The notes under the pieces: model-generated
Databases searched by the model: none
What the model was told of the DNA's origin: nothing
The model's input: the letters and a program-made list of their open reading frames with translations, nothing else
Program-made: the position numbers and the translations under genes
From: Alphaproteobacteria bacterium
GTDB taxonomy: Bacteria > Pseudomonadota > Alphaproteobacteria > CALKHQ01
Assembly: GCA_041396705.1 (NCBI GenBank)
Contig: JAWKYB010000002.1
Span: 372,001 to 436,000 of the forward strand
Direction of reading: 5' to 3'
DNA: 64,000 bases
Shown: positions 7,076 to 14,626 of the stretch, one piece after another
How positions within the stretch are numbered: position 1 is the first letter of the stretch
Layout of the letters: every line of letters begins with the position of its first letter

Positions 7076-9376
7076 CTACGTCCGCTTCACCCCGCCCTCG
7101 CTGCCGCGAGGCGACCACTCCATCCGCGGAGTGTAGCGGTCGAGCGTGCGGTATTGCGGCGGCCAGGCCAGCGGCCAGCCCTGCTCAAAGGCGGCGTGGC
7201 GAGTCCAATAGGGGTCGTACAGGTGGGCGCGGGCCAGCACCACCAGGTCGGCGCGGCCGGCTGCAACGATCGAGTTGACGTCGCCATAGGAGGAGATGTT
7301 GCCGACCGTCATGGTCGGCATGTCGGCCTCCTGCCGCACCTTGTCGGAGAACGGGGTCTGGAAGCAGCGGCCGTAGACCGGCGCGTCGTCGTCGACGGTC
7401 TGGCCGGCGGAGACGTCGACGATGTCGCAACCCAGCGCCTTCAGCGCGCGGGCGACGAACACGGCGTCGTCCGGGTTGAAGCCGCCCTGCTTCCAGTCGG
7501 TAGCCGAGATGCGGGCCGACACCGGCTTGTGTTGGGGCCAGAGGTCGCGCACCGCGGCGAACACCTCCAGCGGGAAGGTCATGCGGTTCTCCAGGCTGCC
7601 GCCGAACTCGTCGGTGCGCACGTTGGTCAGCGGCGACAGGAAGCTGCCGAGCAGATAGCCGTGAGCCAGGTGCACCTCGACCATGTCGAAGCCGGCCTCG
7701 TCGGCCATCCGAGTCGCCCGCTCGAAGTCCATGATGACCTGCTCCATGTCGAAGCGGTTCATCTGCTGCGGCACCTGGCTGCCGGGTTTGTAGGGGATCG
7801 GCGACGGCGCGATCAGCGGCCAGTTGCCGTCGTCCAGCGGCTCGTCCATGCCTTCCCACAGCCGCTTGGTCGAGCCCTTGCGGCCGGCATGGGCCAACTG
7901 CACGCAGATCTTCGCCGCGCTGTTGGCGTGGACGAAGTCGACCACGCGCTTCCAGGCACGCCCGTGCGCGTCCTCGTACATGCCGGCGCAGCCGGGCGAG
8001 ATGCGGCCGTCGGCGGAGACGTCGGTCATCTCCGTGATGACCAGCCCGGCGCCGCCCAGCGCGCGGCTGCCCAGATGGACCAGGTGCCAGTCGTTGGGCG
8101 TGCCGTCGACGGCGGAATACATGCACATCGGCGAGACCACGACCCGATTGGCCAGCACCAGGTCGCGCAGGCGATAGGGGGTGAACATCGGCGGCGGCGT
8201 GCCGTCCGGTCCGCCGCGGGGCAGGGCGACCCCGGCCTGGTGTGCGGCCCGCTCTGCCACCCAGGCGTCGACCCTTTCGACCAGCGCCGGGTCGCGCTCT
8301 TTCAGGTTGCTGTGGGTGATGCGCATCGAGCGCGTCAGCAGGCCGAAGGCGAACTGCAGCGGCGCGACGTCGCCGTAGCGCTCGGTGTGCTCGAACCATT
8401 CCAGGCTGGTCTGGGCGGCACGCTGGGTGCTTTCCACCTGCGGCTGGCGCTCGGCCTGATAGGCGTCGAGGGCGGCGCCGAGCCCGGCGTGGCCGGCGTT
8501 CAGGGCGCCGGCCAGCGCGATCGCGTCCTCCATGGCCAACTTGGTGCCGGAGCCGATGGAGAAATGGGCGGTGTGCACCGCGTCGCCCAGCAACACCACG
8601 TTGCGATGGTGCCAGCGGGCGCAGCGGATCGTCGGGACCTGGCGCCAGATCGAGCGGTTGGCGAGCAGGCGGTGGCCGTCGAGCTCGTCGGCGAACAGCG
8701 CCTCGCAGAACGCCAGCGTCTCGGCCTCGTCGGCCCGGTCCATGCCGGCGGCCCGCCAGGTGTCCTCGCGGCATTCCACGATGAAGGTGCTTTCGCCCGC
8801 GCTGTAGCGATAGGCGTGCACCCGCCACAGCCCGTGTTCCGACATCTTGAAATGGAAGGTGAACGCCCCGTAGGGCACTGTGGTGCCCAGCCAGACGAAG
8901 CGGTTGGGGCGCAGGTCCACCGTCGGGCCGAAGGCGTCGCCATAACGCTCGCGCACCGCGCTGTTGACGCCGTCGGCGGCGACGACCAGGTCGGCGTCCA
9001 GCGTCGCCGGGTCGTCGACCGCGCTGTTGAAACGCAGCGCGACGCCCAGTTCGCCGGCGCGCGCCTGCAGGATGTTCAGCAGCGTCTTGCGCGACATGCC
9101 GGAAAAGCCGTGGCCGGTCGACACGAAGGTCTCGCCGGCAACGTTGACATGGATGTCGGTCCAGTGGGCGAAGGCGTCGGCGATGGCGGCGAACGTGGCC
9201 GGGTCGGCGGCACGGATGTTGTCCATGGTCTCGTCGGAGAAGACGACGCCGAAGCCGAACGTGTCGTCGGGCCCGTTGCGCTCGTGGACGACGATGTCGT
9301 GGGCCGCGTCGGCCAGCTTCATCAGGATGGCGAGATAGAGCCCGCCGGGCCCGCCGCCGATGATCGCGATCTTCAT
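7076..9376 (-). CDS. Bifunctional salicylyl-CoA 5-hydroxylase / 2-aminobenzoyl-CoA monooxygenase-reductase
   Basis: A 766-residue fusion. Residues 1-370 are a class A flavoprotein monooxygenase: IGGGPGGLYLAILM dinucleotide motif at 5-18, a DG motif in VVAADGVNS, and GDAVHTAHFSIGSG near 285. Residues 385-760 are an Old Yellow Enzyme-type NADH:flavin oxidoreductase: PYRLRDLVLANRVVVSPMCMYSA, HLGSRALGGAGLVITE, LAHAGRKGS, VEVHLAHGYLLGSFLSPLTN. This architecture is known from 2-aminobenzoyl-CoA monooxygenase/reductase of Azoarcus and from proteins named salicylyl-CoA 5-hydroxylase. It hydroxylates, and the OYE half reduces, an aromatic CoA ester in the cytoplasm. No aromatic-acid CoA ligase adjoins it; the nearest ligase is at 2410. 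Substrate is therefore open. Confidence 0.9.
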   Translation of the reverse strand: MKIAIIGGGPGGLYLAILMKLADAAHDIVVHERNGPDDTFGFGVVFSDETMDNIRAADPATFAAIADAFAHWTDIHVNVAGETFVSTGHGFSGMSRKTLLNILQARAGELGVALRFNSAVDDPATLDADLVVAADGVNSAVRERYGDAFGPTVDLRPNRFVWLGTTVPYGAFTFHFKMSEHGLWRVHAYRYSAGESTFIVECREDTWRAAGMDRADEAETLAFCEALFADELDGHRLLANRSIWRQVPTIRCARWHHRNVVLLGDAVHTAHFSIGSGTKLAMEDAIALAGALNAGHAGLGAALDAYQAERQPQVESTQRAAQTSLEWFEHTERYGDVAPLQFAFGLLTRSMRITHSNLKERDPALVERVDAWVAERAAHQAGVALPRGGPDGTPPPMFTPYRLRDLVLANRVVVSPMCMYSAVDGTPNDWHLVHLGSRALGGAGLVITEMTDVSADGRISPGCAGMYEDAHGRAWKRVVDFVHANSAAKICVQLAHAGRKGSTKRLWEGMDEPLDDGNWPLIAPSPIPYKPGSQVPQQMNRFDMEQVIMDFERATRMADEAGFDMVEVHLAHGYLLGSFLSPLTNVRTDEFGGSLENRMTFPLEVFAAVRDLWPQHKPVSARISATDWKQGGFNPDDAVFVARALKALGCDIVDVSAGQTVDDDAPVYGRCFQTPFSDKVRQEADMPTMTVGNISSYGDVNSIVAAGRADLVVLARAHLYDPYWTRHAAFEQGWPLAWPPQYRTLDRYTPRMEWSPRGSEGGVKRT

Positions 9377-9442
9377 GGCTTCAATCCGTTCTTCCTGCGC
9401 GCGTCCGACGTTAGCGCGACCCTGGCGGCCACCGCTGCGGCA

Positions 9443-9502
9443 TTGTGACCGCGAGCACAGCCGCCGCGGAGTTGCCCCATTCCGGTCCCGCGAGGGTCAC
9501 AA
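9443..9502. repeat. Inverted repeat TTGTGACC ... GGTCACAA upstream of the 71-aa gene
   Basis: TTGTGACC at 9443-9450 and its exact reverse complement GGTCACAA at 9495-9502 are separated by 44 bases. They lie in the 173-bp region between the divergent monooxygenase gene and the small acidic protein gene. The wide spacing suits two operator half-sites or looping rather than an RNA hairpin. The regulator is unknown. Confidence 0.4.
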
Positions 9503-9549
9503 CGGCCCGCCACCTCTGCAGCATCGACAGGCACACGGTGGAGGGAACC

Positions 9550-9765
9550 ATGTACAGCCTCGAGCGCAGCAAGGCCTTCGACAGCTTCGAAGACGCGATC
9601 CTTGACCAGGATTTCGACGATTGGCAGGCGGACCTTGCGATCGACGACATCGACCTGGACAGCGACTTTGCCGACCTTGACGAAGGCGGCTTCGACACCA
9701 TCGCCCGCGACAGCCATTTCCGTCTCAGCGAGCTCGACTTCTCGGCCGAGCGCGGCGCCCGCTAG
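9550..9765 (+). CDS. Small acidic hypothetical protein, 71 aa
   Basis: ATG 9550 is preceded by a near-perfect GGAGGG ribosome site with 4-5 bases spacing, the strongest argument that this is a real gene. The product is very acidic: Asp and Glu make up roughly a third of it, with stretches such as DQDFDDWQADLAIDDIDLDSDFADLDEGG interrupted by regularly spaced hydrophobics. No signal peptide, cysteine or known domain is seen. Hydrophobics spaced every 3-4 residues suggest short amphipathic segments. It is monocistronic: its upstream neighbour diverges, and the MetE-like gene converges 15 bases downstream. Function unknown. Confidence 0.7.
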   Translation: MYSLERSKAFDSFEDAILDQDFDDWQADLAIDDIDLDSDFADLDEGGFDTIARDSHFRLSELDFSAERGAR

Positions 9766-9780
9766 GCGGCCGGCCCGGCC

Positions 9781-10923
9781 TCAGGCCAGGCGGGCCGGGG
9801 CCAGCTCCGGCCGCGCCGGCAAAGGCGCCGCAGCGTCGCTCAGCGCGCCGCCGCTCGCGGCCGCATCCGCAATGCGGCGCAGCACGCGCAGCTTGTCGGC
9901 GGCGGTCTCGATCGTGGTGGCGAGGTCCAGCGGTACCCGCGCCAGATCAACGGGGGCGGCAGTCAGCGGCATCGACGGCGCGACCTGAACCCGGTCGCCG
10001 CCCAGCGCATCGGCGGCGTCGCGCAGCAGGCCCAGGGCGCGGGCCTGGTTGGTGGGCGCCGGACTGGCCGCGTCGACCACGCCGACCGACAGCACCCGAT
10101 CCCCCGTCCAACCGCGCGCCACCCGCATCAGCTGGTCGGGCGCGGCCACCAGGTCGACATGCAACCCGTCGATCCCCGCCGCGACCAGCACGTCCAGCGC
10201 CGCGGCCGCCCCGCCGCCATAGGTGGCGACCATCAGCTTCGGCCGCGGGCCGGTTCCGTTCAGCTGGGCATAGGCGCGGGCGAATTCCTGCAGCACCGAA
10301 TCGTCGACGTCGCCGGCCAGTGCCGGCTCGTCCATCTGCACCCAGGCGGCGCCGTGGATGGCGTGCTGCGCCAGCATCTCGCGATAGGCCGGCAGCACCC
10401 GGTCGAGATAGGCCAGCGGCGGCCTGCCGTCCGCCGTGCGGCAGTGCATCAGGAAGCTGATCGGCCCGATCAGGACCGGGCGCGAGACGATGCCGAAGCT
10501 GCGCGCTTCCAGCTGCTCGGCCACCGGGCGGGCCGCGTTCAGCCGCCAGCGGTCGTCGTCGCGCAGCACCGGCGTCACATAGCGAAGGTGGGTTCCCGCC
10601 CACGCGGCCGTCGCCGGCGTCTCGCCGGCAGTGCCGTTGGCGAGCGCCAGCCGCACTTCCAGCGCGGCGCGGCCGATGTCCGGGCCGAAGCGAGCGGGCA
10701 CCGCGCCGACCATCGCCGCCGTCTCCGCCATCGGGTCGCCATAGCCGAGTTCGCCGGACGGGATCATGTCGATGCCGGCCGCCTTTTGTGCCGCCCAGCC
10801 GCCGCGCCGCGCCGCCTGGGCCATCCGCTCGAGGCCCCAGTCGTCAAGTGCGCCGTTCCGCCACTGCGCCACCGCTTCGCGCACGCCGCCGGACGGATAG
10901 CCGAGGCTGGCAACTTGGTGCAT
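9781..10923 (-). CDS. MetE N-terminal-domain-only protein
   Basis: A 380-residue TIM-barrel protein. It begins with LGYPSGGVREAVAQWRNG, the counterpart of the MetE opening LGFPRIG...RELK. It carries GPISFLMHCRT and WVQMDEPALAGDV, both typical of the N-terminal half of cobalamin-independent methionine synthase. The catalytic C-terminal domain with the zinc ligands (His-Cys...Glu...Cys) is absent. In full-length MetE the N-domain is a duplicated, non-catalytic barrel contributing to folate binding, so this protein probably does not make methionine alone. ATG 10923 is chosen for the GGGGGAAA site just upstream. No folate or sulfur gene adjoins it. Function unknown; a partner or a different small-molecule ligand is possible. 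Confidence 0.75.
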   Translation of the reverse strand: MHQVASLGYPSGGVREAVAQWRNGALDDWGLERMAQAARRGGWAAQKAAGIDMIPSGELGYGDPMAETAAMVGAVPARFGPDIGRAALEVRLALANGTAGETPATAAWAGTHLRYVTPVLRDDDRWRLNAARPVAEQLEARSFGIVSRPVLIGPISFLMHCRTADGRPPLAYLDRVLPAYREMLAQHAIHGAAWVQMDEPALAGDVDDSVLQEFARAYAQLNGTGPRPKLMVATYGGGAAAALDVLVAAGIDGLHVDLVAAPDQLMRVARGWTGDRVLSVGVVDAASPAPTNQARALGLLRDAADALGGDRVQVAPSMPLTAAPVDLARVPLDLATTIETAADKLRVLRRIADAAASGGALSDAAAPLPARPELAPARLA

Positions 10924-11021
10924 GGTCGTTTCCCCCGAAGGTCTTTTTCCGGCGCGATCGCCGCCCGTTCGCCGGGATGATAGCGGCCGGCCGGCCGTCC
11001 ATGCAAAGGCACACATCGGCA

Positions 11022-11582
11022 ATGGACCAGAACCTGCTCGAAACGCCGCGGCTCGCCCTGCGGCCGTTGACCTTTGAAGCAATCGCCGGCTGCGTCGAGA
11101 TCGATGCCGACCCGGTGGTGATGCGCTTCGTCGGCGGGCCGGCCAGCCGCTGGACCCGGCCGCACTGGCTGGCGCAGCGGCTCGCCGAGGGCTGGCCGCG
11201 ACGGGGCGGCTTCTGGCTTGTGCACGGCCGGACGGGCGGACGTCTGCTCGGCTGGTGCGGCCTCTTCCCGCTGCCGCTACGCTCGCCGCACGCCCCGCCG
11301 CTGTTCGAGATCGGCTATCGCTATTTCGCCCACGCCTGGGGCCGCGGCGTCGCCACCGAGGCCGGCCGGCGCGTGATCGCGCACGGCTTCGCGCACCTCG
11401 GCCACGACCAGATCGCCGGGGTCACCCATCCGGAAAACCACGCCTCGCAGCGGGTGTTGACCAAGCTCGGACTGCGCCGCGAGGGCGAGTGCGACGTCTA
11501 TGGCCTGACCCTGCCGTTCTTCCGGTTGGGGCGGCGAGCGTGGGCGGCGCAGGCGGCGGCAGGGGCGCCGGCCGACCTGTAA
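11022..11582 (+). CDS. GNAT family N-acetyltransferase (RimJ/RimL type)
   Basis: A 186-residue protein of the Acetyltransf_3 group. The typical opening LETPRLALRPLTFEA is at residues 5-19, the strand FEIGYRYFAHAWGRGVATEAGRR contains the acetyl-CoA pyrophosphate loop (Q/R-x-x-G-x-G/A equivalent WGRGVAT), and THPENHASQRVLTKLGLRREGE is the conserved C-terminal region. Such enzymes acetylate protein N-termini, antibiotics or small amines. Substrate unknown. ATG 11022 gives the canonical N-terminus; an in-frame ATG at 11001 is an alternative start. It is divergent from the MetE-like gene, and their 5' ends are only about 100 bases apart. Confidence 0.85.
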   Translation: MDQNLLETPRLALRPLTFEAIAGCVEIDADPVVMRFVGGPASRWTRPHWLAQRLAEGWPRRGGFWLVHGRTGGRLLGWCGLFPLPLRSPHAPPLFEIGYRYFAHAWGRGVATEAGRRVIAHGFAHLGHDQIAGVTHPENHASQRVLTKLGLRREGECDVYGLTLPFFRLGRRAWAAQAAAGAPADL

Positions 11583-11600
11583 GCGGTCTGGCCGGCGGCG

Positions 11601-12806
11601 TCAGCCGGCCGGCCGCAGCCAGCCGTCGGCGTGGCGCACCGTGCCCAGCCCGACGAATCGGCGCTGGCGGTCCAGTTCGGCATCCAGCCGGCCCAGCCGC
11701 GCCTTGCTCGGCCGCACGCCGGGCTCCAGCCACAACGCCTTGACCGCCAGGGCATCGCCGTCGCGGTCCGCCGCCATGTCGATGCGGCCGACGAACCGGT
11801 CGCCCTCCAGCAGCGGAAACACATAGTAGCCGTAGCGCCGCTTCGGCGCCGGCACGAACACCTCGATCCGGAAGTCGAAGCCGAACAGCTGCTCCAGCCG
11901 CTTGCGGTCGCGCGCCACCGGATCGAACGGGCTCAGCGCGCGCAAGCGGTCCGGCGGATCGGTCGAACGGCCGAGCAGCTCTTCGATGTCCGGCCGGGCC
12001 AGCAGCGTCGCCTCGCGCGTACCGCCGTCCTGCTCAACGGTCACGCGGCGGGCCGCACCCGCCGCTTCCGCGGCGGTGCACCACGCCTTGGCCTCGTCGA
12101 TCGAGACCAGGTCCCAGAACCGGGCGATGTCGCCCGGTGCGGCGAAGCCCAGCCGTGCGAGCGCGCCGGCGCAGGCCCAGTCGACGAACGCGGCCTCGTC
12201 GACGACATGGCGGTGCGCCTCCGGAATCACCCGCTCGGCGAGGTCGTAGACCTTCTGGAAGTTCTGCCGGGCCGGGATCGCCAGCCGGCCGCTGCGCCAC
12301 AGGAACTCCAGCGCGATCTTGCCGTCGTGCCAGTTCCACCAGCCGCCGGCGCCGCCCGGCCGCGGCTGCGAGACGTCGCGCGCCATGATCGGGCCGTCGC
12401 CGGCAATCCGCTCGACGATGGCCGCGACCTCGCGGTCGAATTCCGGGCCATGCCAGCGCGCGAAGCGTTCGGCCGTCCGCTCCGTCTCGCGGGCGAAGCG
12501 GCGCTGCCAGTGCGGATAGAAGGCGACCGGGATCAGCGCGGCGTCATGGGTCCAATGTTCGAACAGCCGCCGCTCGCGCTCGTGCAGGCGATGCAGCAGC
12601 GCCGGGCGATAGCCGTCGCAGCGGGCGCGCAGGATCATGTGGTGGGCGCGCGCCACCGTCTGGATGCTGTCGAGCTGTACGAAGCCCAGCCGCTCGATCA
12701 GGTCGTGCAGCCGGTCGGTGTCCATAGCCCGGCGCGGCGGGTCGGCAAGGCCCTGCAGCGCGAGCACCAGGCGACGGGCATCGCGGTTGGCGATTCGCAA
12801 GGTCAT
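11601..12806 (-). CDS. ycaQ: Winged-helix DNA glycosylase YcaQ (AlkX/HTH_42 family)
   Basis: A 401-residue HTH_42 protein. The family unhooks alkylated DNA and interstrand crosslinks, for example those left by nitrogen mustards. The catalytic Q-x-D motif is in FVQLDSIQTVARAHH at about residues 42-56, the AlkX/YcaQ rather than AlkZ (Q-x-Q) form. Other hallmarks are LFEHWTHDAALIP, the winged-helix triplet including VSQPRPGGAGGWWNWHDGKIALEFLWRSGRL, and the C-terminal LLEGDRFVGRIDMAADR. Full length for the family. No strong ribosome site precedes ATG 12806, but it sits exactly where the family normally starts (MTLRIANRDARRL). Likely monocistronic. Confidence 0.9.
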   Translation of the reverse strand: MTLRIANRDARRLVLALQGLADPPRRAMDTDRLHDLIERLGFVQLDSIQTVARAHHMILRARCDGYRPALLHRLHERERRLFEHWTHDAALIPVAFYPHWQRRFARETERTAERFARWHGPEFDREVAAIVERIAGDGPIMARDVSQPRPGGAGGWWNWHDGKIALEFLWRSGRLAIPARQNFQKVYDLAERVIPEAHRHVVDEAAFVDWACAGALARLGFAAPGDIARFWDLVSIDEAKAWCTAAEAAGAARRVTVEQDGGTREATLLARPDIEELLGRSTDPPDRLRALSPFDPVARDRKRLEQLFGFDFRIEVFVPAPKRRYGYYVFPLLEGDRFVGRIDMAADRDGDALAVKALWLEPGVRPSKARLGRLDAELDRQRRFVGLGTVRHADGWLRPAG

Positions 12807-12982
12807 GCCGCCAGTAGGCGGTGCGCCGCTGCGGCCGGCAAGCGGCTTGCGGCCCGGCCGGGACCGGGCCGACAGCCGCGCCGTCCGCGCGGCGCCGCAC
12901 GCTGCCGGCGCGGCGGCACCGTTGGCGGCGGCGAGCCTTGCCGCAGCGGACGATTCGTGTAGGGTCTGCCTCCCCCCGAATA

Positions 12983-13046
12983 GCCCGGCCCGCCAGGCGG
13001 CGGTGGCCGGGCAGGGGAATGCCTCGGGCCGGCGGTTGTGCCCCTG
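12983..13046 (+). promoter_or_regulatory. Structured leader of pnuC: two consecutive hairpins
   Basis: A perfect 8-bp stem, GCCCGGCC (12983-12990) with GGCCGGGC (13005-13012), is followed at once by CAGGGG (13012-13017) pairing with CCCCTG (13041-13046). Both lie in the 5' leader of pnuC, downstream of a possible promoter (TTGCCG, 16 bp, TAGGGT). The fold could be regulatory, but no match to a known NAD-related riboswitch or to the thi-box is visible. Confidence 0.35.
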
Positions 13047-13074
13047 CCGGCACTCATCACCGACGGAGCGGGAC

Positions 13075-13650
13075 GTGAGCACACCGGAGATCATCGCGGT
13101 CCTGCTGGGCCTCGCCAATGTCGGGCTGATCATCCGGCGCAGCATCTGGAACTATCCGTTCGGCTTCGCCATGGTCGCGCTCTATGCGGTGATCTTCTAC
13201 GACTATCGCCTGTACAGCGACGCGCTGCTGCAGGTGTTCTTCTTCGTCGCGCAGATCTTCGGCTTGTGGCACTGGCTCAACGGCCGGGCCGACGACGGCC
13301 GGATTCGCGTCGAGACGCTGACCTTGCACTGGCGCCTTGCCACGGTCGCGCTGACCGCGCTCGGCTGGCTCGCGCTCGGCTGGCTGATGGCCACCTATAC
13401 CGATGCGGCCGTGCCCTACTGGGATGCCTCCGTCGCGGCGATGAGCGTGACCGCGCAGATCCTGCTGTCGATGCGGCGGATCGAGAACTGGCTGTTCTGG
13501 ATCGTCACCGACATCGACGCGATCGTCCTGTTCTGGTTCAAGGACCTGCAGCTGACCGCCGGCCTCTATGCGGTCTTCCTGTGTCTCGCCGTCGTCGGCC
13601 TGGTTTCCTGGCTGGGCGCGCGGCGGGCGGTGCCGGTGCCGGTGCGGTGA
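13075..13650 (+). CDS. pnuC: Nicotinamide riboside transporter PnuC
   Basis: A 191-residue polytopic inner-membrane protein with about seven hydrophobic helices. PnuC signatures are visible: IWNYPFGFAMVALYAVIFY, the LYSDALLQVFFFVAQIFGLWHW segment, and the late RRIENWLFWIVTDIDAIVLFWFKDL, where the WxxW/N residues line the nicotinamide riboside channel. Import is by facilitated diffusion coupled to intracellular phosphorylation. The coupled kinase is encoded immediately downstream with a GTGA overlap, forming a complete NAD salvage module. The GTG start at 13075 has GGAG upstream. Confidence 0.93.
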   Translation: MSTPEIIAVLLGLANVGLIIRRSIWNYPFGFAMVALYAVIFYDYRLYSDALLQVFFFVAQIFGLWHWLNGRADDGRIRVETLTLHWRLATVALTALGWLALGWLMATYTDAAVPYWDASVAAMSVTAQILLSMRRIENWLFWIVTDIDAIVLFWFKDLQLTAGLYAVFLCLAVVGLVSWLGARRAVPVPVR

Positions 13651-14618
13651 CGCGCGGTTTCCTGCTCGGCAAGTTCCTGCCGCCGCATCTCGGTCACGTC
13701 TTCCTCTGCGACTTCGCCGCCGCGCGGGTCGACCGGCTGACGGTGCTGCTGTGCAGCCTGCCCGGCGACCCGATCCCGGGCGATGTCCGGCTCGGCTGGA
13801 TGCGCGCGCTGGTGCCCGGCGCGCGGGTCGTGCATCTCGACCGGCCCGACGTGCCGCAGCGGCCGGAGGACCATCCGGACTTCTGGGCGATCTGGCGCGA
13901 CATCGTCGGCGCGTTCCACCCGGAGCCGGTCGACATGGTGTTCGCTTCGGAGTCCTACGGCCACCGGCTGGCTTCAGAAGTCGGCGCCCGCTTCGTGCCG
14001 GTCGATCCGCTGCGCCAGGCCGTGCCCGTCGCCGGCTCCGCCATCCTGGCCGACCCGTTCCGCCACTGGGCGTTCGTGCCGGCGCCGGTGCGGCCGTGGT
14101 TCGTGCGGCGGGTGGTGCTGTTCGGCCCGGAGAGCAGCGGCAAGACGACGCTCGCGCGCCTGCTGGCCGAGCGCTTGCAGACGACCTGGGTGCCGGAATA
14201 CGCGCGCACCCATACCGACGCCTTCGGTACCGCCATCGACGAGCCTGCGCTTGCGGCCATCGTCGCCGGCCACAGCGCCGCCAGCGCCGCGGCACGGCGC
14301 AGCGCCAACCGCATCCTGGTCGAGGACACCGACCCGGTGCTGACCGCGGTCTGGGCGGAGATGCTGCTGGGCCGGCGGCCCGACTGGCTGACCGCGTTCG
14401 ACGACCCGGCCGACCTGTACCTGCTCACCGGCATCGACGTCCCCTGGGACGACGACGGCACGCGCTATTTCGCCGATGCGGCGACCCGCGCGCGCTTTCA
14501 CCGTCTATGCGAGGCCGAGCTGCAGCGGCGCGGGCTCGACTATGTGGCCCTGGAGGGCCCGGCGGATGACCGGCTGTCGGTCGCGCTGGCCGCCATCCGC
14601 GCCCGTTTCGGCGTGTAG
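13647..14618 (+). CDS. nadR: NadR-like NMN adenylyltransferase / ribosylnicotinamide kinase
   Basis: A 323-residue bifunctional enzyme lacking the N-terminal HTH of enterobacterial NadR. The nucleotidyltransferase half starts with GKFLPPHLGH, giving the H-x-G-H motif at residues 14-17, and includes FASESYGHRLASEVGARFVPVD. The kinase half opens with the P-loop FGPESSGKTTLARLLAE near residue 160 and contains VPEYART and the late DDDGTRYF. Together they convert nicotinamide riboside to NMN and then to NAD. The GTG start overlaps the pnuC stop by four bases, so import and phosphorylation are coupled translationally. Loss of the HTH implies it is purely catalytic here. Confidence 0.92.
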   Translation: MTRGFLLGKFLPPHLGHVFLCDFAAARVDRLTVLLCSLPGDPIPGDVRLGWMRALVPGARVVHLDRPDVPQRPEDHPDFWAIWRDIVGAFHPEPVDMVFASESYGHRLASEVGARFVPVDPLRQAVPVAGSAILADPFRHWAFVPAPVRPWFVRRVVLFGPESSGKTTLARLLAERLQTTWVPEYARTHTDAFGTAIDEPALAAIVAGHSAASAAARRSANRILVEDTDPVLTAVWAEMLLGRRPDWLTAFDDPADLYLLTGIDVPWDDDGTRYFADAATRARFHRLCEAELQRRGLDYVALEGPADDRLSVALAAIRARFGV

Positions 14619-14626
14619 GCCCCGCC

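Noticed and set aside
12807..13074. Thiamine or other known riboswitch before pnuC
   Set aside because: The CTGAGA core and the conserved 3' half of the thi-box are absent; only generic GC-rich stems are seen.
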